Source: an uncultured Flavobacteriaceae bacterium (lineage in GTDB: Bacteria; Bacteroidota; Bacteroidia; Flavobacteriales; Flavobacteriaceae). Taken from it: 64,000 bases of DNA. The stretch covers positions 405,766-469,765 of the forward strand of contig CANKUU010000001.1 of the NCBI GenBank assembly GCA_947486785.1. Reading direction: 5' to 3'. The notes beneath the pieces are model-generated. The model searched no databases. It was given only the letters and a program-made list of their open reading frames with translations, and had not been told where the DNA came from. The number at the start of each line of letters is the position of its first letter. The first letter of the stretch is position 1. Below are positions 17,771 to 27,197 of this stretch, in pieces. The translations under genes were made by a program, and so were the position numbers.

Positions 17771-19687
17771 TTATTTAGTGCTATTATCTGCTTTTGGCTT
17801 TTTAGCATGTTTGCTCCAGTCTCGTTCATTTATTTTGAATTTCTCACCGCTATATGGCTTGGCATATTCTGACTCTAATGTTCTTTCGAGCATTCGCTTT
17901 TCAAGATCTTTACGTGTAATTTTTCGTTTCAAATATTTTTCGATGAGTAGTGAAGCAATATGTCCAGCATATCTAGATCCATAGTATCCATTTTGAATAT
18001 AAACTGCAATGGCTATTTTAGGATTGTCCACCGGTGCAAATGCAACAAATACAGAATTGTCGGTTAGTTGTGTTCTAACGCTATCAATAACCATATAATT
18101 TTCTACAGTTCCTGTTTTACCTGCAATTTGTATATCTGGTATCTTCACCCCTTTTGCGGTACCTAAATTATAAACGTCAGCCATACCTTGAATAACGGGC
18201 TCAAAATGTTCTTTGTCTATAGTCGTATACTTTGGTTTTGTAAAAGCAGGATTTGAAATGTCTTTTCCTTCTATTTTTTTTAAGATATGGGGTGTAAAAT
18301 AATAGCCTCTGTTGGCGATGGCAGCGGTCATATTTGCGAGTTGTATTGGCGTTACATTAACTTCGCCTTGCCCAATGGCATTGGAGTAAGTTGTTGTTGC
18401 TGACCATCTTTTGTCACCTTCGCCATACCATTTGTTGTACATTTTTGTATTAGGTACAGACCCTCGTCTTCCGGTATGTAAGTCAGAACCTAAATAAGAA
18501 CCTAGACCAAAACTTCTTACATGTTTTTCCCAGGCGTCCATTGCTTCTGCGTTAGATGAAAACTGTTCAAATATTTTTTTATAAACACCTACAAAATAGG
18601 CATTACATGATTCGTAAATACCGCTATTCAAATTACGAACACCACCACCGCAATGACAGCCTTTTTTTCTTCTACCAATATAAAACCCATGATGACAGGT
18701 AATAGTAGTGCTAGGGCTTATTGCGCCAACTTGCAAACCTATGAGTGCATTTATAGCTTTAAACGGTGATCCTGGACTTTTTTCAAATGAAATAGACCTA
18801 TCAAAAGTGGGTTTTGATATTGAATCATAATGAAGTTTGCTATAGTTTTTGGATCTTTTTCTGCCAACTAATAGTGATGGGTCATAGGTAGGACCAGAAA
18901 TCATAGTCAAAATTTCACCACTTGAAGGCTCTATGGCTACAATACCTCCCCATTTACCTTGCATTAGAAGTTCGCCATATTCTTGAAGTTCTTTGTCAAT
19001 GGTGATATGAATTTCTTTCCCCTGTTCGGGTTCAACATCAAGAGCACCATCTTTATACTTTCCAATGTCGCGATTAAATCGGTCTTTTTGTATGTATTGT
19101 ATTCCTTTTCTACCTCTTAAAGTATCTTCGTATACTTTTTCAACGCCCGTTCTGCCCGTTAATTCGCCCTGAACATAATTTTTGTTTTTGGCTAAATCTC
19201 GATCATTAACCTCACTGATATACCCTAATACGTTTGCTGCTGAATTGGTATCATAATAACGAAGTGATCTTTTTTGAATATAAAAGCCCGTGTATCTTCG
19301 CATTTTCTCTTGTAGTTTTGCATAATCTTCTTTAGATAGTTGATGCACTAAAACCGATGGCAGTCTAGGAGAATAAATTCGAGCACGTTTTAATTTTTTA
19401 ATAAAATTTTCTTTAGTCATGCCAAGAAGTCCACAAAACTCAAGCGTGTCTAATGCTTTAACTTCTCTAGGGATAACCATTACGTCATATGCAGGGTCAT
19501 TTCCTACTAATAGTTTCCCATATCTATCATAGATATATCCCCTTTCTGGGTAGTCATAAATAGCTTTAATAGCGGGGTCCTCCATTAATTGATCAGGAGA
19601 AAAACTAAAAATTTGCAAATAAGATAATCTACCGATAAAAGTGATACCGATTATTATGATTATTGAAGAAAGAAGTACTTTTTTCAT
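17771..19687 (-). CDS. mrdA: penicillin-binding protein 2 (transpeptidase)
   Basis: 638 residues: one N-terminal TM helix (about 4-25), a PBP dimerisation domain, then the transpeptidase domain with SxxK (Ser307-P-F-Lys310), SxN (Ser360-C-Asn362) and KTG in AGKTGTVEN. It cross-links peptidoglycan of the lateral wall with RodA. It overlaps mreD by 1 nt. A Cys/His cluster just after the active-site helix (Cys331, His332, His333, Cys344, His345, Cys346) lies near where Zn binding has been reported for some PBP2 proteins; whether it binds Zn here is inference. Confidence 0.96.
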   Translation of the reverse strand: MKKVLLSSIIIIIGITFIGRLSYLQIFSFSPDQLMEDPAIKAIYDYPERGYIYDRYGKLLVGNDPAYDVMVIPREVKALDTLEFCGLLGMTKENFIKKLKRARIYSPRLPSVLVHQLSKEDYAKLQEKMRRYTGFYIQKRSLRYYDTNSAANVLGYISEVNDRDLAKNKNYVQGELTGRTGVEKVYEDTLRGRKGIQYIQKDRFNRDIGKYKDGALDVEPEQGKEIHITIDKELQEYGELLMQGKWGGIVAIEPSSGEILTMISGPTYDPSLLVGRKRSKNYSKLHYDSISKPTFDRSISFEKSPGSPFKAINALIGLQVGAISPSTTITCHHGFYIGRRKKGCHCGGGVRNLNSGIYESCNAYFVGVYKKIFEQFSSNAEAMDAWEKHVRSFGLGSYLGSDLHTGRRGSVPNTKMYNKWYGEGDKRWSATTTYSNAIGQGEVNVTPIQLANMTAAIANRGYYFTPHILKKIEGKDISNPAFTKPKYTTIDKEHFEPVIQGMADVYNLGTAKGVKIPDIQIAGKTGTVENYMVIDSVRTQLTDNSVFVAFAPVDNPKIAIAVYIQNGYYGSRYAGHIASLLIEKYLKRKITRKDLEKRMLERTLESEYAKPYSGEKFKINERDWSKHAKKPKADNSTK

Positions 19688-20196
19688 TATTTTTTTTCGA
19701 TACTAAAGAGTGAGCTAAACAGTAAACAAAAAAATAAAGTGGCTAAGGTCATCGCTACTGCTTTTTTAAAGATAAGCAGAATGTTATCAAAACTAAAAAT
19801 TTCTACGGTAAAGAAAATTAAGTGATGTATTACAATTAATAACGCTAAAAAAGTGAATTGTTGTACCTGTGTTGCGCTACTTAATTTAAAACTTTGAAAT
19901 TCATAATTTACGCCAAATACAAAACGCATTATAGTAGGTCTCAAATAGGCAATGGTTATTGTTGCCATAGCATTAATGGCCATGGTATCTGAAAAAAAAT
20001 CAACAAATAAGCCTAGTAAAAAGCTAAGTCCGATAAAAGTTGCTCTATGCTGTTTTACAGGGTACCAGTATATAAATAATACGTATACCATAGGGTTAAT
20101 ATACCCCAAGAAGTTGAGCCTATTAAAAATAAGAACCTGCACTAAAACAAGAAGTGTAAATCGAATAACATTTATGAAGTAGTAATTACTAATCAT
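19687..20196 (-). CDS. mreD: rod shape-determining protein MreD
   Basis: 169 residues, almost entirely hydrophobic (about five TM helices), with no strong catalytic motif, as is normal for MreD. Identification rests on size, topology and position: it overlaps mreC by 4 nt upstream and the PBP2 gene by 1 nt downstream. It is a membrane component of the elongasome linking MreB/MreC to PBP2 and RodA. Confidence 0.92.
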   Translation of the reverse strand: MISNYYFINVIRFTLLVLVQVLIFNRLNFLGYINPMVYVLFIYWYPVKQHRATFIGLSFLLGLFVDFFSDTMAINAMATITIAYLRPTIMRFVFGVNYEFQSFKLSSATQVQQFTFLALLIVIHHLIFFTVEIFSFDNILLIFKKAVAMTLATLFFCLLFSSLFSIEKK

Positions 20197-21008
20197 TTAA
20201 AATCGGTCTTTTGCTGTAATTCGAGTACTTCTTTACGGTTTAGATTATTAATAATATATACATTTTTTATGTTCGTCATATCATTGAACAAGGCAATATC
20301 AATACGCCAAAAACTTTTTGAATTGTCTAAATCAAATTTAGAGATGGTGCCAATAGGAATGTTTTCAGGAAAAATACTACTCATTCCGCCGGTAACAATG
20401 GTGTCACCTACCACTAATGGTACTAATCTTGGAATATCAACTAACTGAACGGTATAAAAGTTTTCTGTATTCCAAACCAAAGAGCCAAAATGGTTTGTGT
20501 TTTTCAGTTTTGCATTAATATTAGATTTTTCGTTTAAAATGCTTTGTACGGTTGCATTATGATTTGAAACGTTTTCTATAATCCCTAAAATGCCTTCTGA
20601 AGTAATTACACCCATATCTGATAATACACTATCTTTTTTGCCCTTGTTTATTGTTATGTAATTACGAGGATGGGCAAAGCTATTTTTTATAACCTCTGCT
20701 GAAGTAATGGTATAGCTTAATTGCGAAGTATCTAGCTCAACAATTCGGGTGTTTTTCTTATTAAATAATAATGACCTTAATCTTGTATTTTCTTTAACCA
20801 GTTTTTTATTTTCCTTTTCTAGATTAAAATAGGAGCTAAGGTTATGTGAAGTTTTATAGATGTTACCTGTAAACCAACTCGCCGAATTAAAGAAGCTAGA
20901 TTGATGATAGGAGTGAGATTGTATAGTAAAACCAATAGATACCAACATCAGAAAGACATAGAGAAGAAAATTCTTATATCTTAAAACAAAGTTGATAATC
21001 TGCTGCAT
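20193..21008 (-). CDS. mreC: rod shape-determining protein MreC
   Basis: 271 residues: an N-terminal TM helix (about 12-30), a short coiled-coil with the ENKKLVKENTRLRSLLF heptads, then the periplasmic beta-rich MreC domain containing the HPRNYITINKGKKDSV and GIIENVSNHNATVQSI motifs. It is the periplasmic scaffold of the elongasome and interacts with PBP2. It lies 86 nt after mreB and overlaps mreD by 4 nt. Confidence 0.95.
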   Translation of the reverse strand: MQQIINFVLRYKNFLLYVFLMLVSIGFTIQSHSYHQSSFFNSASWFTGNIYKTSHNLSSYFNLEKENKKLVKENTRLRSLLFNKKNTRIVELDTSQLSYTITSAEVIKNSFAHPRNYITINKGKKDSVLSDMGVITSEGILGIIENVSNHNATVQSILNEKSNINAKLKNTNHFGSLVWNTENFYTVQLVDIPRLVPLVVGDTIVTGGMSSIFPENIPIGTISKFDLDNSKSFWRIDIALFNDMTNIKNVYIINNLNRKEVLELQQKTDFK

Positions 21009-21094
21009 GCACTTTAGGCTTTATGTAGCCTTAAACGCTTAAAGGCTAGAATAAAAGAAAAATTTAAAAATTAGATGTTTTTGAATTAAAGGAC

Positions 21095-22123
21095 TTATTT
21101 AATTAAGATACTTTTATATCGGTCTAAATTCTTTAAAGCAATGCCAGTGCCTCGCACTACTGCTCTTAATGGGTCTTCTGCAATATAAACTGGTAAATCG
21201 GTTTTTTGTGATAGCCGCCTGTCTAATCCTCGAAGCATTGATCCTCCACCGGCAAGATAAATACCTGTGTTATATATGTCAGCTGCTAATTCTGGCGGGG
21301 TTTGCGATAAAGTTTCCATAACCGCATCTTCTACACGTAATATAGATTTGTCTAATGCTTTTGCTATTTCTCTGTATGAAATTTGAACTTGTTTCGGTTT
21401 ACCGGTAAGTAAATCACGACCTTGAACTGATTTCTCGTCTGGGGGTGTCTGTAAATCTTCGGTTGCAGAACCAATTTCTATTTTGATATTTTCTGCGGTA
21501 CTTTCTCCAACGTATAAATTGTGTTGCGTACGCATGTAATAAATAATATCATTGGTGAAAACATCACCTGCAATTTTTACAGATTTGTCACATACAATAC
21601 CACCTAAGGCGATTACTGCAATCTCAGTTGTACCACCACCTATGTCAACAATCATGTTTCCTTTTGGCTGCATAATATCTAATCCAATACCAATAGCTGC
21701 TGCCATAGGTTCATGAATTAGGTATACTTCTTTGCCGTTTACACGTTCTGCAGATTCTTTTACCGCTCTCATTTCTACCTCGGTTATACCTGAAGGAATA
21801 CATATAACCATACGTAGCGCGGGTGGAAACCATTTCTTCTTTAGCGCAGGAATGTTTTTTATAAACATATTGATCATCTTTTCAGATGCATCAAAATCTG
21901 CTATTACACCATCTTTAAGAGGGCGAATGGTTTTTATATTTTCATGTGTTTTTCCTTGCATCATATTGGCTTCTTTGCCAACTGCAATGATTTTGCCAGA
22001 AATACGATCTCGGGCAACGATAGAAGGACTGTCTACAACGACTTTGTCCATGTGTATTATTAGAGTGTTCGCAGTACCTAAGTCAATTGCGATTTCCTCT
22101 GTTAAGAAATCAAAAAATCCCAT
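21095..22123 (-). CDS. mreB: rod shape-determining actin homologue MreB
   Basis: 342 residues, the usual MreB length. Actin-fold nucleotide-binding motifs are present: IAIDLGTANT, the VCIPSGITEVE strand, MIVDIGGGTTEIAVI and YLAGGGSMLRG. It forms membrane-associated filaments that direct lateral wall growth. First gene of the rod operon. A -7 element TACTTTTG lies upstream on the minus strand (22175-22182); no TTG at good spacing was found. Confidence 0.98.
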   Translation of the reverse strand: MGFFDFLTEEIAIDLGTANTLIIHMDKVVVDSPSIVARDRISGKIIAVGKEANMMQGKTHENIKTIRPLKDGVIADFDASEKMINMFIKNIPALKKKWFPPALRMVICIPSGITEVEMRAVKESAERVNGKEVYLIHEPMAAAIGIGLDIMQPKGNMIVDIGGGTTEIAVIALGGIVCDKSVKIAGDVFTNDIIYYMRTQHNLYVGESTAENIKIEIGSATEDLQTPPDEKSVQGRDLLTGKPKQVQISYREIAKALDKSILRVEDAVMETLSQTPPELAADIYNTGIYLAGGGSMLRGLDRRLSQKTDLPVYIAEDPLRAVVRGTGIALKNLDRYKSILIK

Positions 22124-22291
22124 TGTTAATTCGTTTGATTATGTTTCGTGTATGCGTGGGGTGCATTTCATCGTCAAAAGTAGTAAATTAACCTGCTATT
22201 TAGTGCTTTATGTTGTGAATTTAGCGGTTCTTGTCGTCAAACGCCCAACTCTTGAAGCTTACGAGGCTAAAAACTATTGGTTTAGTGTTTT

Positions 22292-23821
22292 TTAATGCTT
22301 AAAATGACGTGTGCCTGTCATTACCATTGCAACATTATTAGCATTACAATAATCAATACTAAGTTGATCTTTTATAGATCCACCAGGTTGAATGACTGCC
22401 GAAATTCCGCTTTTTTCTGCAATTTCTACACAATCAGGAAATGGAAAAAAAGCATCACTTGCCATAACAGCACCGTCTAAATTAAAATTAAATGATTTTG
22501 CTTTATGGATAGCTTGGTTTAAGGCATCCACCCGAGAGGTTTGGCCGGTACCACTAGCACAAAGTTGTTTATTTTTAGCAAGAACAATTGTATTTGATTT
22601 AGTGTGTTTGCATAATTTAGAGGCAAATATAAGATCTTCAATTTCTTTTTCAGAGGGCGATTTGGTGGTTACCGTTTTTAAATCGTTAATGGTATCGGTC
22701 TTATGATCTTTTTCTTGTAGCAGCATTCCGTTTAAACATGTTCTAATATTCATTTTAGGCATGTCTACGTTGTTCTGAACTAAAATGATACGATTTTTCT
22801 TTCCTTTTAGTATGGTTAAAGCTTCAGTAGCATAGCTTGGTGCAATAACTACTTCGCAAAATAGTTTGTGAATTTCTTCTGCTGTTGCCTTGTCAATTTC
22901 TTTGTTGCTAATTAATACACCGCCAAAAGCAGAAATAGGGTCTCCAGCGAGCGCATCTATATAGGCTTTTTGTAAACTTTCTCTTTGGGCTAACCCACAA
23001 GCATTATTGTGTTTTAATATGGCGAATGTAGGTTCATCATTTTTAAATTCGAGCATTAAATTAACCGCAGCATCAACATCCAAAAGGTTATTGTACGAAA
23101 GTTCTTTACCGTGTAGTTGAGAGAACATGGCATCAAAATCACCAAAGAAGAACCCTTTTTGATGTGGGTTTTCACCATATCTAAGCGCTTTTCCGTTTGT
23201 TTCACTCAGTTTTAATGCTGCTATGCTGTTATTGGCATTAAAATAGTTAAAAATAGAGGTGTCGTAATGTGAAGAAACATTGAAGGATTTTGTAGCAAAA
23301 CGTTTTCTATCTTCTAAAGTGGTGCTTCCGTTTCCTGTGGTAATTAGCTCTAAAACCTCTTCGTAATCTTCCATTGAAGATACGCAGAGTACATCTTTGA
23401 AATTTTTAGCTGCAGCACGAATTAAAGAAATACCACCAATATCAATTTTTTCTATAATATCTTCTTCAGAAGCTCCGCTGGCAACTGTTTTTTCAAAAGG
23501 GTATAAATCAACGATTACAATATCTAATTGTGGAATGTCAAATTCCGCTAGCTGTGCAATATCACCATCGTGGTCTTGGCGGTTTAAAATACCTCCAAAA
23601 ACCTTGGGGTGCAAGGTTTTTACACGACCACCCAAAATTGAGGGGTAGCTGGTAACCTCTTCAACAGGTATTACATCAATACCTAAATTGGTTATAAATT
23701 TTTCTGTTCCACCGGTAGAATAGATAGTAATACCGAGTTCTTTGAATTTTTGAACAAGAGGTTCAAGACCGTCTTTATGAAATACTGATATTAATGCTGA
23801 AGTAGCTTTTTTAGTGCTCAT
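22292..23821 (-). CDS. purH: bifunctional AICAR formyltransferase / IMP cyclohydrolase
   Basis: 509 residues. The N-terminal MGS-like cyclohydrolase domain (about 1-190; YSTGGTEKFI, GGRVKTLHPKVFGGIL) is followed by the AICARFT domain (LRYGENPHQ, LKHNNACGLA, SDAFFPFPD). It performs the last two steps of purine synthesis to IMP in the cytoplasm. It sits 168 nt upstream of mreB on the same strand. A TAATTTTG element at 23857-23864 (minus) may be its -7 box. Confidence 0.98.
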   Translation of the reverse strand: MSTKKATSALISVFHKDGLEPLVQKFKELGITIYSTGGTEKFITNLGIDVIPVEEVTSYPSILGGRVKTLHPKVFGGILNRQDHDGDIAQLAEFDIPQLDIVIVDLYPFEKTVASGASEEDIIEKIDIGGISLIRAAAKNFKDVLCVSSMEDYEEVLELITTGNGSTTLEDRKRFATKSFNVSSHYDTSIFNYFNANNSIAALKLSETNGKALRYGENPHQKGFFFGDFDAMFSQLHGKELSYNNLLDVDAAVNLMLEFKNDEPTFAILKHNNACGLAQRESLQKAYIDALAGDPISAFGGVLISNKEIDKATAEEIHKLFCEVVIAPSYATEALTILKGKKNRIILVQNNVDMPKMNIRTCLNGMLLQEKDHKTDTINDLKTVTTKSPSEKEIEDLIFASKLCKHTKSNTIVLAKNKQLCASGTGQTSRVDALNQAIHKAKSFNFNLDGAVMASDAFFPFPDCVEIAEKSGISAVIQPGGSIKDQLSIDYCNANNVAMVMTGTRHFKH

Positions 23822-23925
23822 TTTTTGCGTGCTAAAGGTTAGGAGTATTAAGCAAGCAAAATTACTTTTTTTGAAAGGAACATATACGTCAGGTTATCAA
23901 CAATAGGGCTAAAGTTTTGAACGGT

Positions 23926-24381
23926 TTAGTCTAAAATTTTAGCAACTTGTAAATTTATGAATTCTAAAAACCTTTCATCGGCTTGGGTAAAAGGATCAGC
24001 CGAATTCGAATCAATATCAATTTGCCCTATGTTTACTCCGTTTTTAAATAACGGAATAACAATTTCAGCTTTTACAGTAATACTGCATGCGATATAGTTA
24101 TCTTGTGCTTTTACATCAGGCACTACAAAATTTTGATTAGAAACTGCTACTTGTCCACAGATGCCTTTACCAAACGGAATGATAACATGATCTGTAGGTT
24201 CGCCTGCATATGGGCCTAATTTCAACTCTTCTTTGTTGCCGTTCTTAAAATAAAACCCTACCCAGTCATAATAAGAAATATTGTTTTTTAGTAGTTCGCA
24301 AACCTGTTGTAGGCGATCAATTATACCAAGAGTACGATCTTCTAAAATGGCAAGCGCTTCGAGCTGTAATTTATCAAACAT
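23926..24381 (-). CDS. GAF-domain protein, free methionine-R-sulfoxide reductase-like
   Basis: 151 residues, a single GAF domain. YDWVGFYF, LGPYAGEP, IPFGKGICG and the IACS segment align well from memory with E. coli fRMsr (YebR), which reduces free methionine-R-sulfoxide. Cys75 and Cys99 match E. coli Cys94 and Cys118 (same 24-residue spacing). The third, Cys84, is replaced here by His65. It may still be a reductase with an altered thiol cycle, or a GAF sensor. msrA and msrB are about 9 kb away. Transcribed as its own unit. Confidence 0.75.
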   Translation of the reverse strand: MFDKLQLEALAILEDRTLGIIDRLQQVCELLKNNISYYDWVGFYFKNGNKEELKLGPYAGEPTDHVIIPFGKGICGQVAVSNQNFVVPDVKAQDNYIACSITVKAEIVIPLFKNGVNIGQIDIDSNSADPFTQADERFLEFINLQVAKILD

Positions 24382-24477
24382 AGTCGTTAAATTTTCTCAA
24401 AAATAGTTGTTTGTAGCGTTGTTGGCAAAACTTAAAAATATAATTTTAGAGCATGGATATTAAAAACAAAGCAAAAT

Positions 24478-24510
24478 AAAAGGGATGTCTATTTCTAGAC
24501 ATCCCTTTTT
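24478..24510 (-). terminator. Rho-independent terminator of the downstream-facing lipoprotein gene
   Basis: A 14-bp perfect stem with a TTTC loop (GAAA on the minus strand), flanked by T-runs on both strands, begins 21 nt past the stop of the minus-strand lipoprotein gene. A-rich and T-rich flanks could make it bidirectional. Confidence 0.88.
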
Positions 24511-24531
24511 AAATTATTTTAAAACTATTCG

Positions 24532-25617
24532 TTAGGGTTGAATTTTCACATCAAACGTAATGAAGTCAGAAGTACGAAAACCAGCCTGAAGTTCAGTAAT
24601 CTTAATTAAACCTTTTTTGCCATAGTTATCAACAAACTCGATAACATCGCCAACACCAAGGTCTGTTATTTTTTGATTTCCTGAACTGGTAATATCATTT
24701 AAATCACCCGACATAGAAACGGCATTGAACTCAGCTTCTGTCATCGTAGATAAATTGAAGAACATATTATTTAAGGTTTCATTTTCAGAATCGTCTTCAT
24801 TTTCGTCTGGTTCAAGCCCCATAACGTCAAAGCCAAAAGAGGTATTGTACTGATTAGTTGAAGCAAAAGAAGCATTTTCACCGGCAGATACTCCAGAAGC
24901 GCCATAGTAGTAACCAAAATCCCAAAAAGCTCTAAATTCAGCTCCTGTATTTATTTTGTAAACTGTTTCATTTAAAAGCGAAAAGAACGTTTCTGTGCTT
25001 CCATCTTGGGCAGGGGCAAATAGCTTAACATTTGTAAATTCTCTAACTGCCGCCGCTGGGTTAGCTCCGGTACCTACTGTAACGGTAATTGTACCTGCAC
25101 CTAAAGCTAATCTTTTATTGACGTCTCTAAAATCACCTTTGCCTCGAGTGGTCCAAAAAGAGTAAACAATTGAACCATTTTCAATATTTGGTACGGGTAA
25201 GTTAAATGTAAAATCTATAGCATTTCTAGTTGCGCCATCTAAATCTATTGAACCGTCGTTGTTTAAGACTTTATCTAAGTCATCGCTATTCAATTCAAAA
25301 TTATTGAATGGCATATCTCCTGCGCCTGAGATATTTTGTGTGATGTACAATCGACGTTGCGTTGTTTCATCTGAGGTAAATATAATTCTTCCTGGCACCG
25401 TTGTACCAACTTCGCCAGTTGCCGTCGCTTCTGTAATATTTGTAGAAGGATCGGCTTCGCTAAATCTTAATGTGGCTACTTCTGTTTCTTCTGTGCCTTC
25501 GCCTCCTTCTGGCGTTTCAAAACCGGTGTTGTCATCTGAATTACAGCCTATTGCAAGCAGTGTCATTGCAAAAATGATAAAGCTGGTTTTAAAATGGAGT
25601 TTCAAAATTCTTTTCAT
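24532..25617 (-). CDS. uncharacterised surface or periplasmic lipoprotein
   Basis: 361-residue precursor with a lipobox (LLAIGC, Cys25) followed by an acidic Ser/Asp/Gly/Glu-rich linker, a pattern often linked to surface export of Bacteroidetes lipoproteins. The rest is soluble, with Thr/Asn-rich beta-type stretches and an acidic run near residue 280 (DENEDDSENE). I recognise no domain. It is monocistronic, with its own terminator, and 275 nt upstream are free of genes. Confidence 0.85.
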   Translation of the reverse strand: MKRILKLHFKTSFIIFAMTLLAIGCNSDDNTGFETPEGGEGTEETEVATLRFSEADPSTNITEATATGEVGTTVPGRIIFTSDETTQRRLYITQNISGAGDMPFNNFELNSDDLDKVLNNDGSIDLDGATRNAIDFTFNLPVPNIENGSIVYSFWTTRGKGDFRDVNKRLALGAGTITVTVGTGANPAAAVREFTNVKLFAPAQDGSTETFFSLLNETVYKINTGAEFRAFWDFGYYYGASGVSAGENASFASTNQYNTSFGFDVMGLEPDENEDDSENETLNNMFFNLSTMTEAEFNAVSMSGDLNDITSSGNQKITDLGVGDVIEFVDNYGKKGLIKITELQAGFRTSDFITFDVKIQP

Positions 25618-25892
25618 GATTAATTTTTTTGAGTTAAAATGTTATAAATAATCGACGAACTGTTTTACTTGTTAGTTCACTACCTTAACTTAAAAAATTG
25701 CATTCTAGTATATCTGAATCGCAAATTAATATAGTTAGCTTTAGGTTATTGCTTGTTAAAAGCCCTATAAATGTGGCTAAAAGCATATTTGTTTTGTGCT
25801 ATTTTATGCTTTACTTAATCACTTTTGGATTAAAACATGCTACAGGTAGGTTTTTTTAATTTCTCTATTATAATATTTTGTATTTTTGATTT

Positions 25893-26309
25893 GTGAAAAA
25901 TTTTGCGCTAAAAATAAGCTCTTTACTGATGGCAGTTTTGCTTTTACTTTCCACAACATCTTGGAAAGTTGAAAAGCATTATTGCATGGGTCGCTTAATG
26001 GACGTTGCTTGGTTTACTAAGGTTGATACGTGTGGCATGGATGGGTCGCTTATCGAAGAAGAAGGTAGTAAACACATAAGCATAGGTTCTTGTTGCGATG
26101 ATGAGGTATTTTTTGTTGATGGCCAAAAAGACTTGCATTTAGATTTTTCTAGTTTAGAGGTGTATCAACCTTTGTTTGTAGCAAATTTACATTTTACCTA
26201 TCAAAAAGTAGGGGCGCTAAAAGCCCTTAAGCAAATTTCAAGAGAAGAATATCCGCCGCCACTACTCATTAAGGATATACAATTGCTTGATGAGGTGTTT
26301 TTAATATAA
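25893..26309 (+). CDS. HYC_CC_PP family exported protein
   Basis: 138 residues, GTG start, with an N-terminal signal or TM segment (about 7-22). The family name describes what is visible: His-Tyr-Cys at 29-31, a further Cys at 47, a Cys pair at 67-68 and Pro-Pro-Pro at 121-123 in EEYPPPL. Function is unknown. It heads a same-strand cluster with an HMA/MauE-like membrane protein, a TonB receptor and a secreted HMA protein, so a role in binding a soft metal such as copper in the periplasm is likely but inferred. ATG at 25929 would remove most of the signal segment and is less likely. Confidence 0.82.
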   Translation: MKNFALKISSLLMAVLLLLSTTSWKVEKHYCMGRLMDVAWFTKVDTCGMDGSLIEEEGSKHISIGSCCDDEVFFVDGQKDLHLDFSSLEVYQPLFVANLHFTYQKVGALKALKQISREEYPPPLLIKDIQLLDEVFLI

Positions 26310-26433
26310 GTTTATTTTCATTCCGGTTTTATACGGGATCCTGTTTCTTTAAATCTAAACGGATTTAGAAACAAAAGTTCCATTTAAAAGTGTAATTCGA
26401 TTTCTCAAGGGAAATGAAAATATATTACTTACC

Positions 26434-27159
26434 ATGAAAAATACATATCAAATAACAGGCATGACTTGTAATGGATGCGTTTCGTCTGTTAAAAGAGCTT
26501 TACTTGAAATTGACGGTGTCGAAGATGTTAAAATTAGTTTAGAGAAATCAGAAGCTGAAATATCTTTCTCTAGTCACACTCCACTAACGAATATTAAGTC
26601 AGTTTTAAAACCAAAGTATACAATTTCTGAAAAACCAAGAACCTCTGTAGAGATAACTACAATACCTACAGAAAAGTCTAAAATTGAACAGCTAAAGCCC
26701 TTATTTCTTATTTTTTTATACTTATTTGGAGCGGTTTTTTTATTAAACGCTAAAGACCGTATTGTATCAGAAGCGATGCTTGATTTTATGGGTCTTTTTT
26801 ATGTTGTTTTTAGCTTTTTTAAGTTTTTAGATTTAAAGGGGTTTCCAGATAGTTTTAGAATGTATGACCCTCTAGCGAAAATTTTTCCTATCTACGGTTG
26901 GTTGTATCCTTTTATCGAATTGATTCTTGGAATTTTATTTTTAATGCGATTTCAAATTACAACGGCGCTTGTGGTTACGATTGTAATTTTAGGCCTAACC
27001 ACAATTGGCGTAAGCAAAGCTTTATTTGCTAAAAAAAGTATTCGCTGTGCTTGTTTAGGAACAGCCTTAAAACTGCCTATGACCGAGGCAACTTTTATTG
27101 AAAATGCTATTATGCTTGTTATGGCAGTTATTCTATTAGTACAAACGATAATGGCTTAG
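26434..27159 (+). CDS. heavy-metal-associated domain fused to MauE/DoxX-like membrane domain
   Basis: 241 residues. Residues 1-70 form an HMA fold with the metal motif GMTCNGC (Cys12, Cys15). After a short linker come four hydrophobic segments (about 88-235) typical of MauE/DoxX-like redox-associated membrane proteins, with a CxC pair in IRCACLG near residue 205. The architecture suggests handing a cytoplasmic or periplasmic soft metal to membrane thiols; direction and metal are not determined. It starts 124 nt after the HYC_CC_PP gene and ends 38 nt before the TonB receptor gene. Confidence 0.85.
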   Translation: MKNTYQITGMTCNGCVSSVKRALLEIDGVEDVKISLEKSEAEISFSSHTPLTNIKSVLKPKYTISEKPRTSVEITTIPTEKSKIEQLKPLFLIFLYLFGAVFLLNAKDRIVSEAMLDFMGLFYVVFSFFKFLDLKGFPDSFRMYDPLAKIFPIYGWLYPFIELILGILFLMRFQITTALVVTIVILGLTTIGVSKALFAKKSIRCACLGTALKLPMTEATFIENAIMLVMAVILLVQTIMA

Positions 27160-27197
27160 CCAAAAATTAGAGGTTTTTTTCATTTAATCATAATATC

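Noticed and set aside
21732..22295. 187-residue plus-strand frame opposite mreB.
   Set aside because: Shadow of mreB on the other strand; no recognisable protein features and unusual composition.
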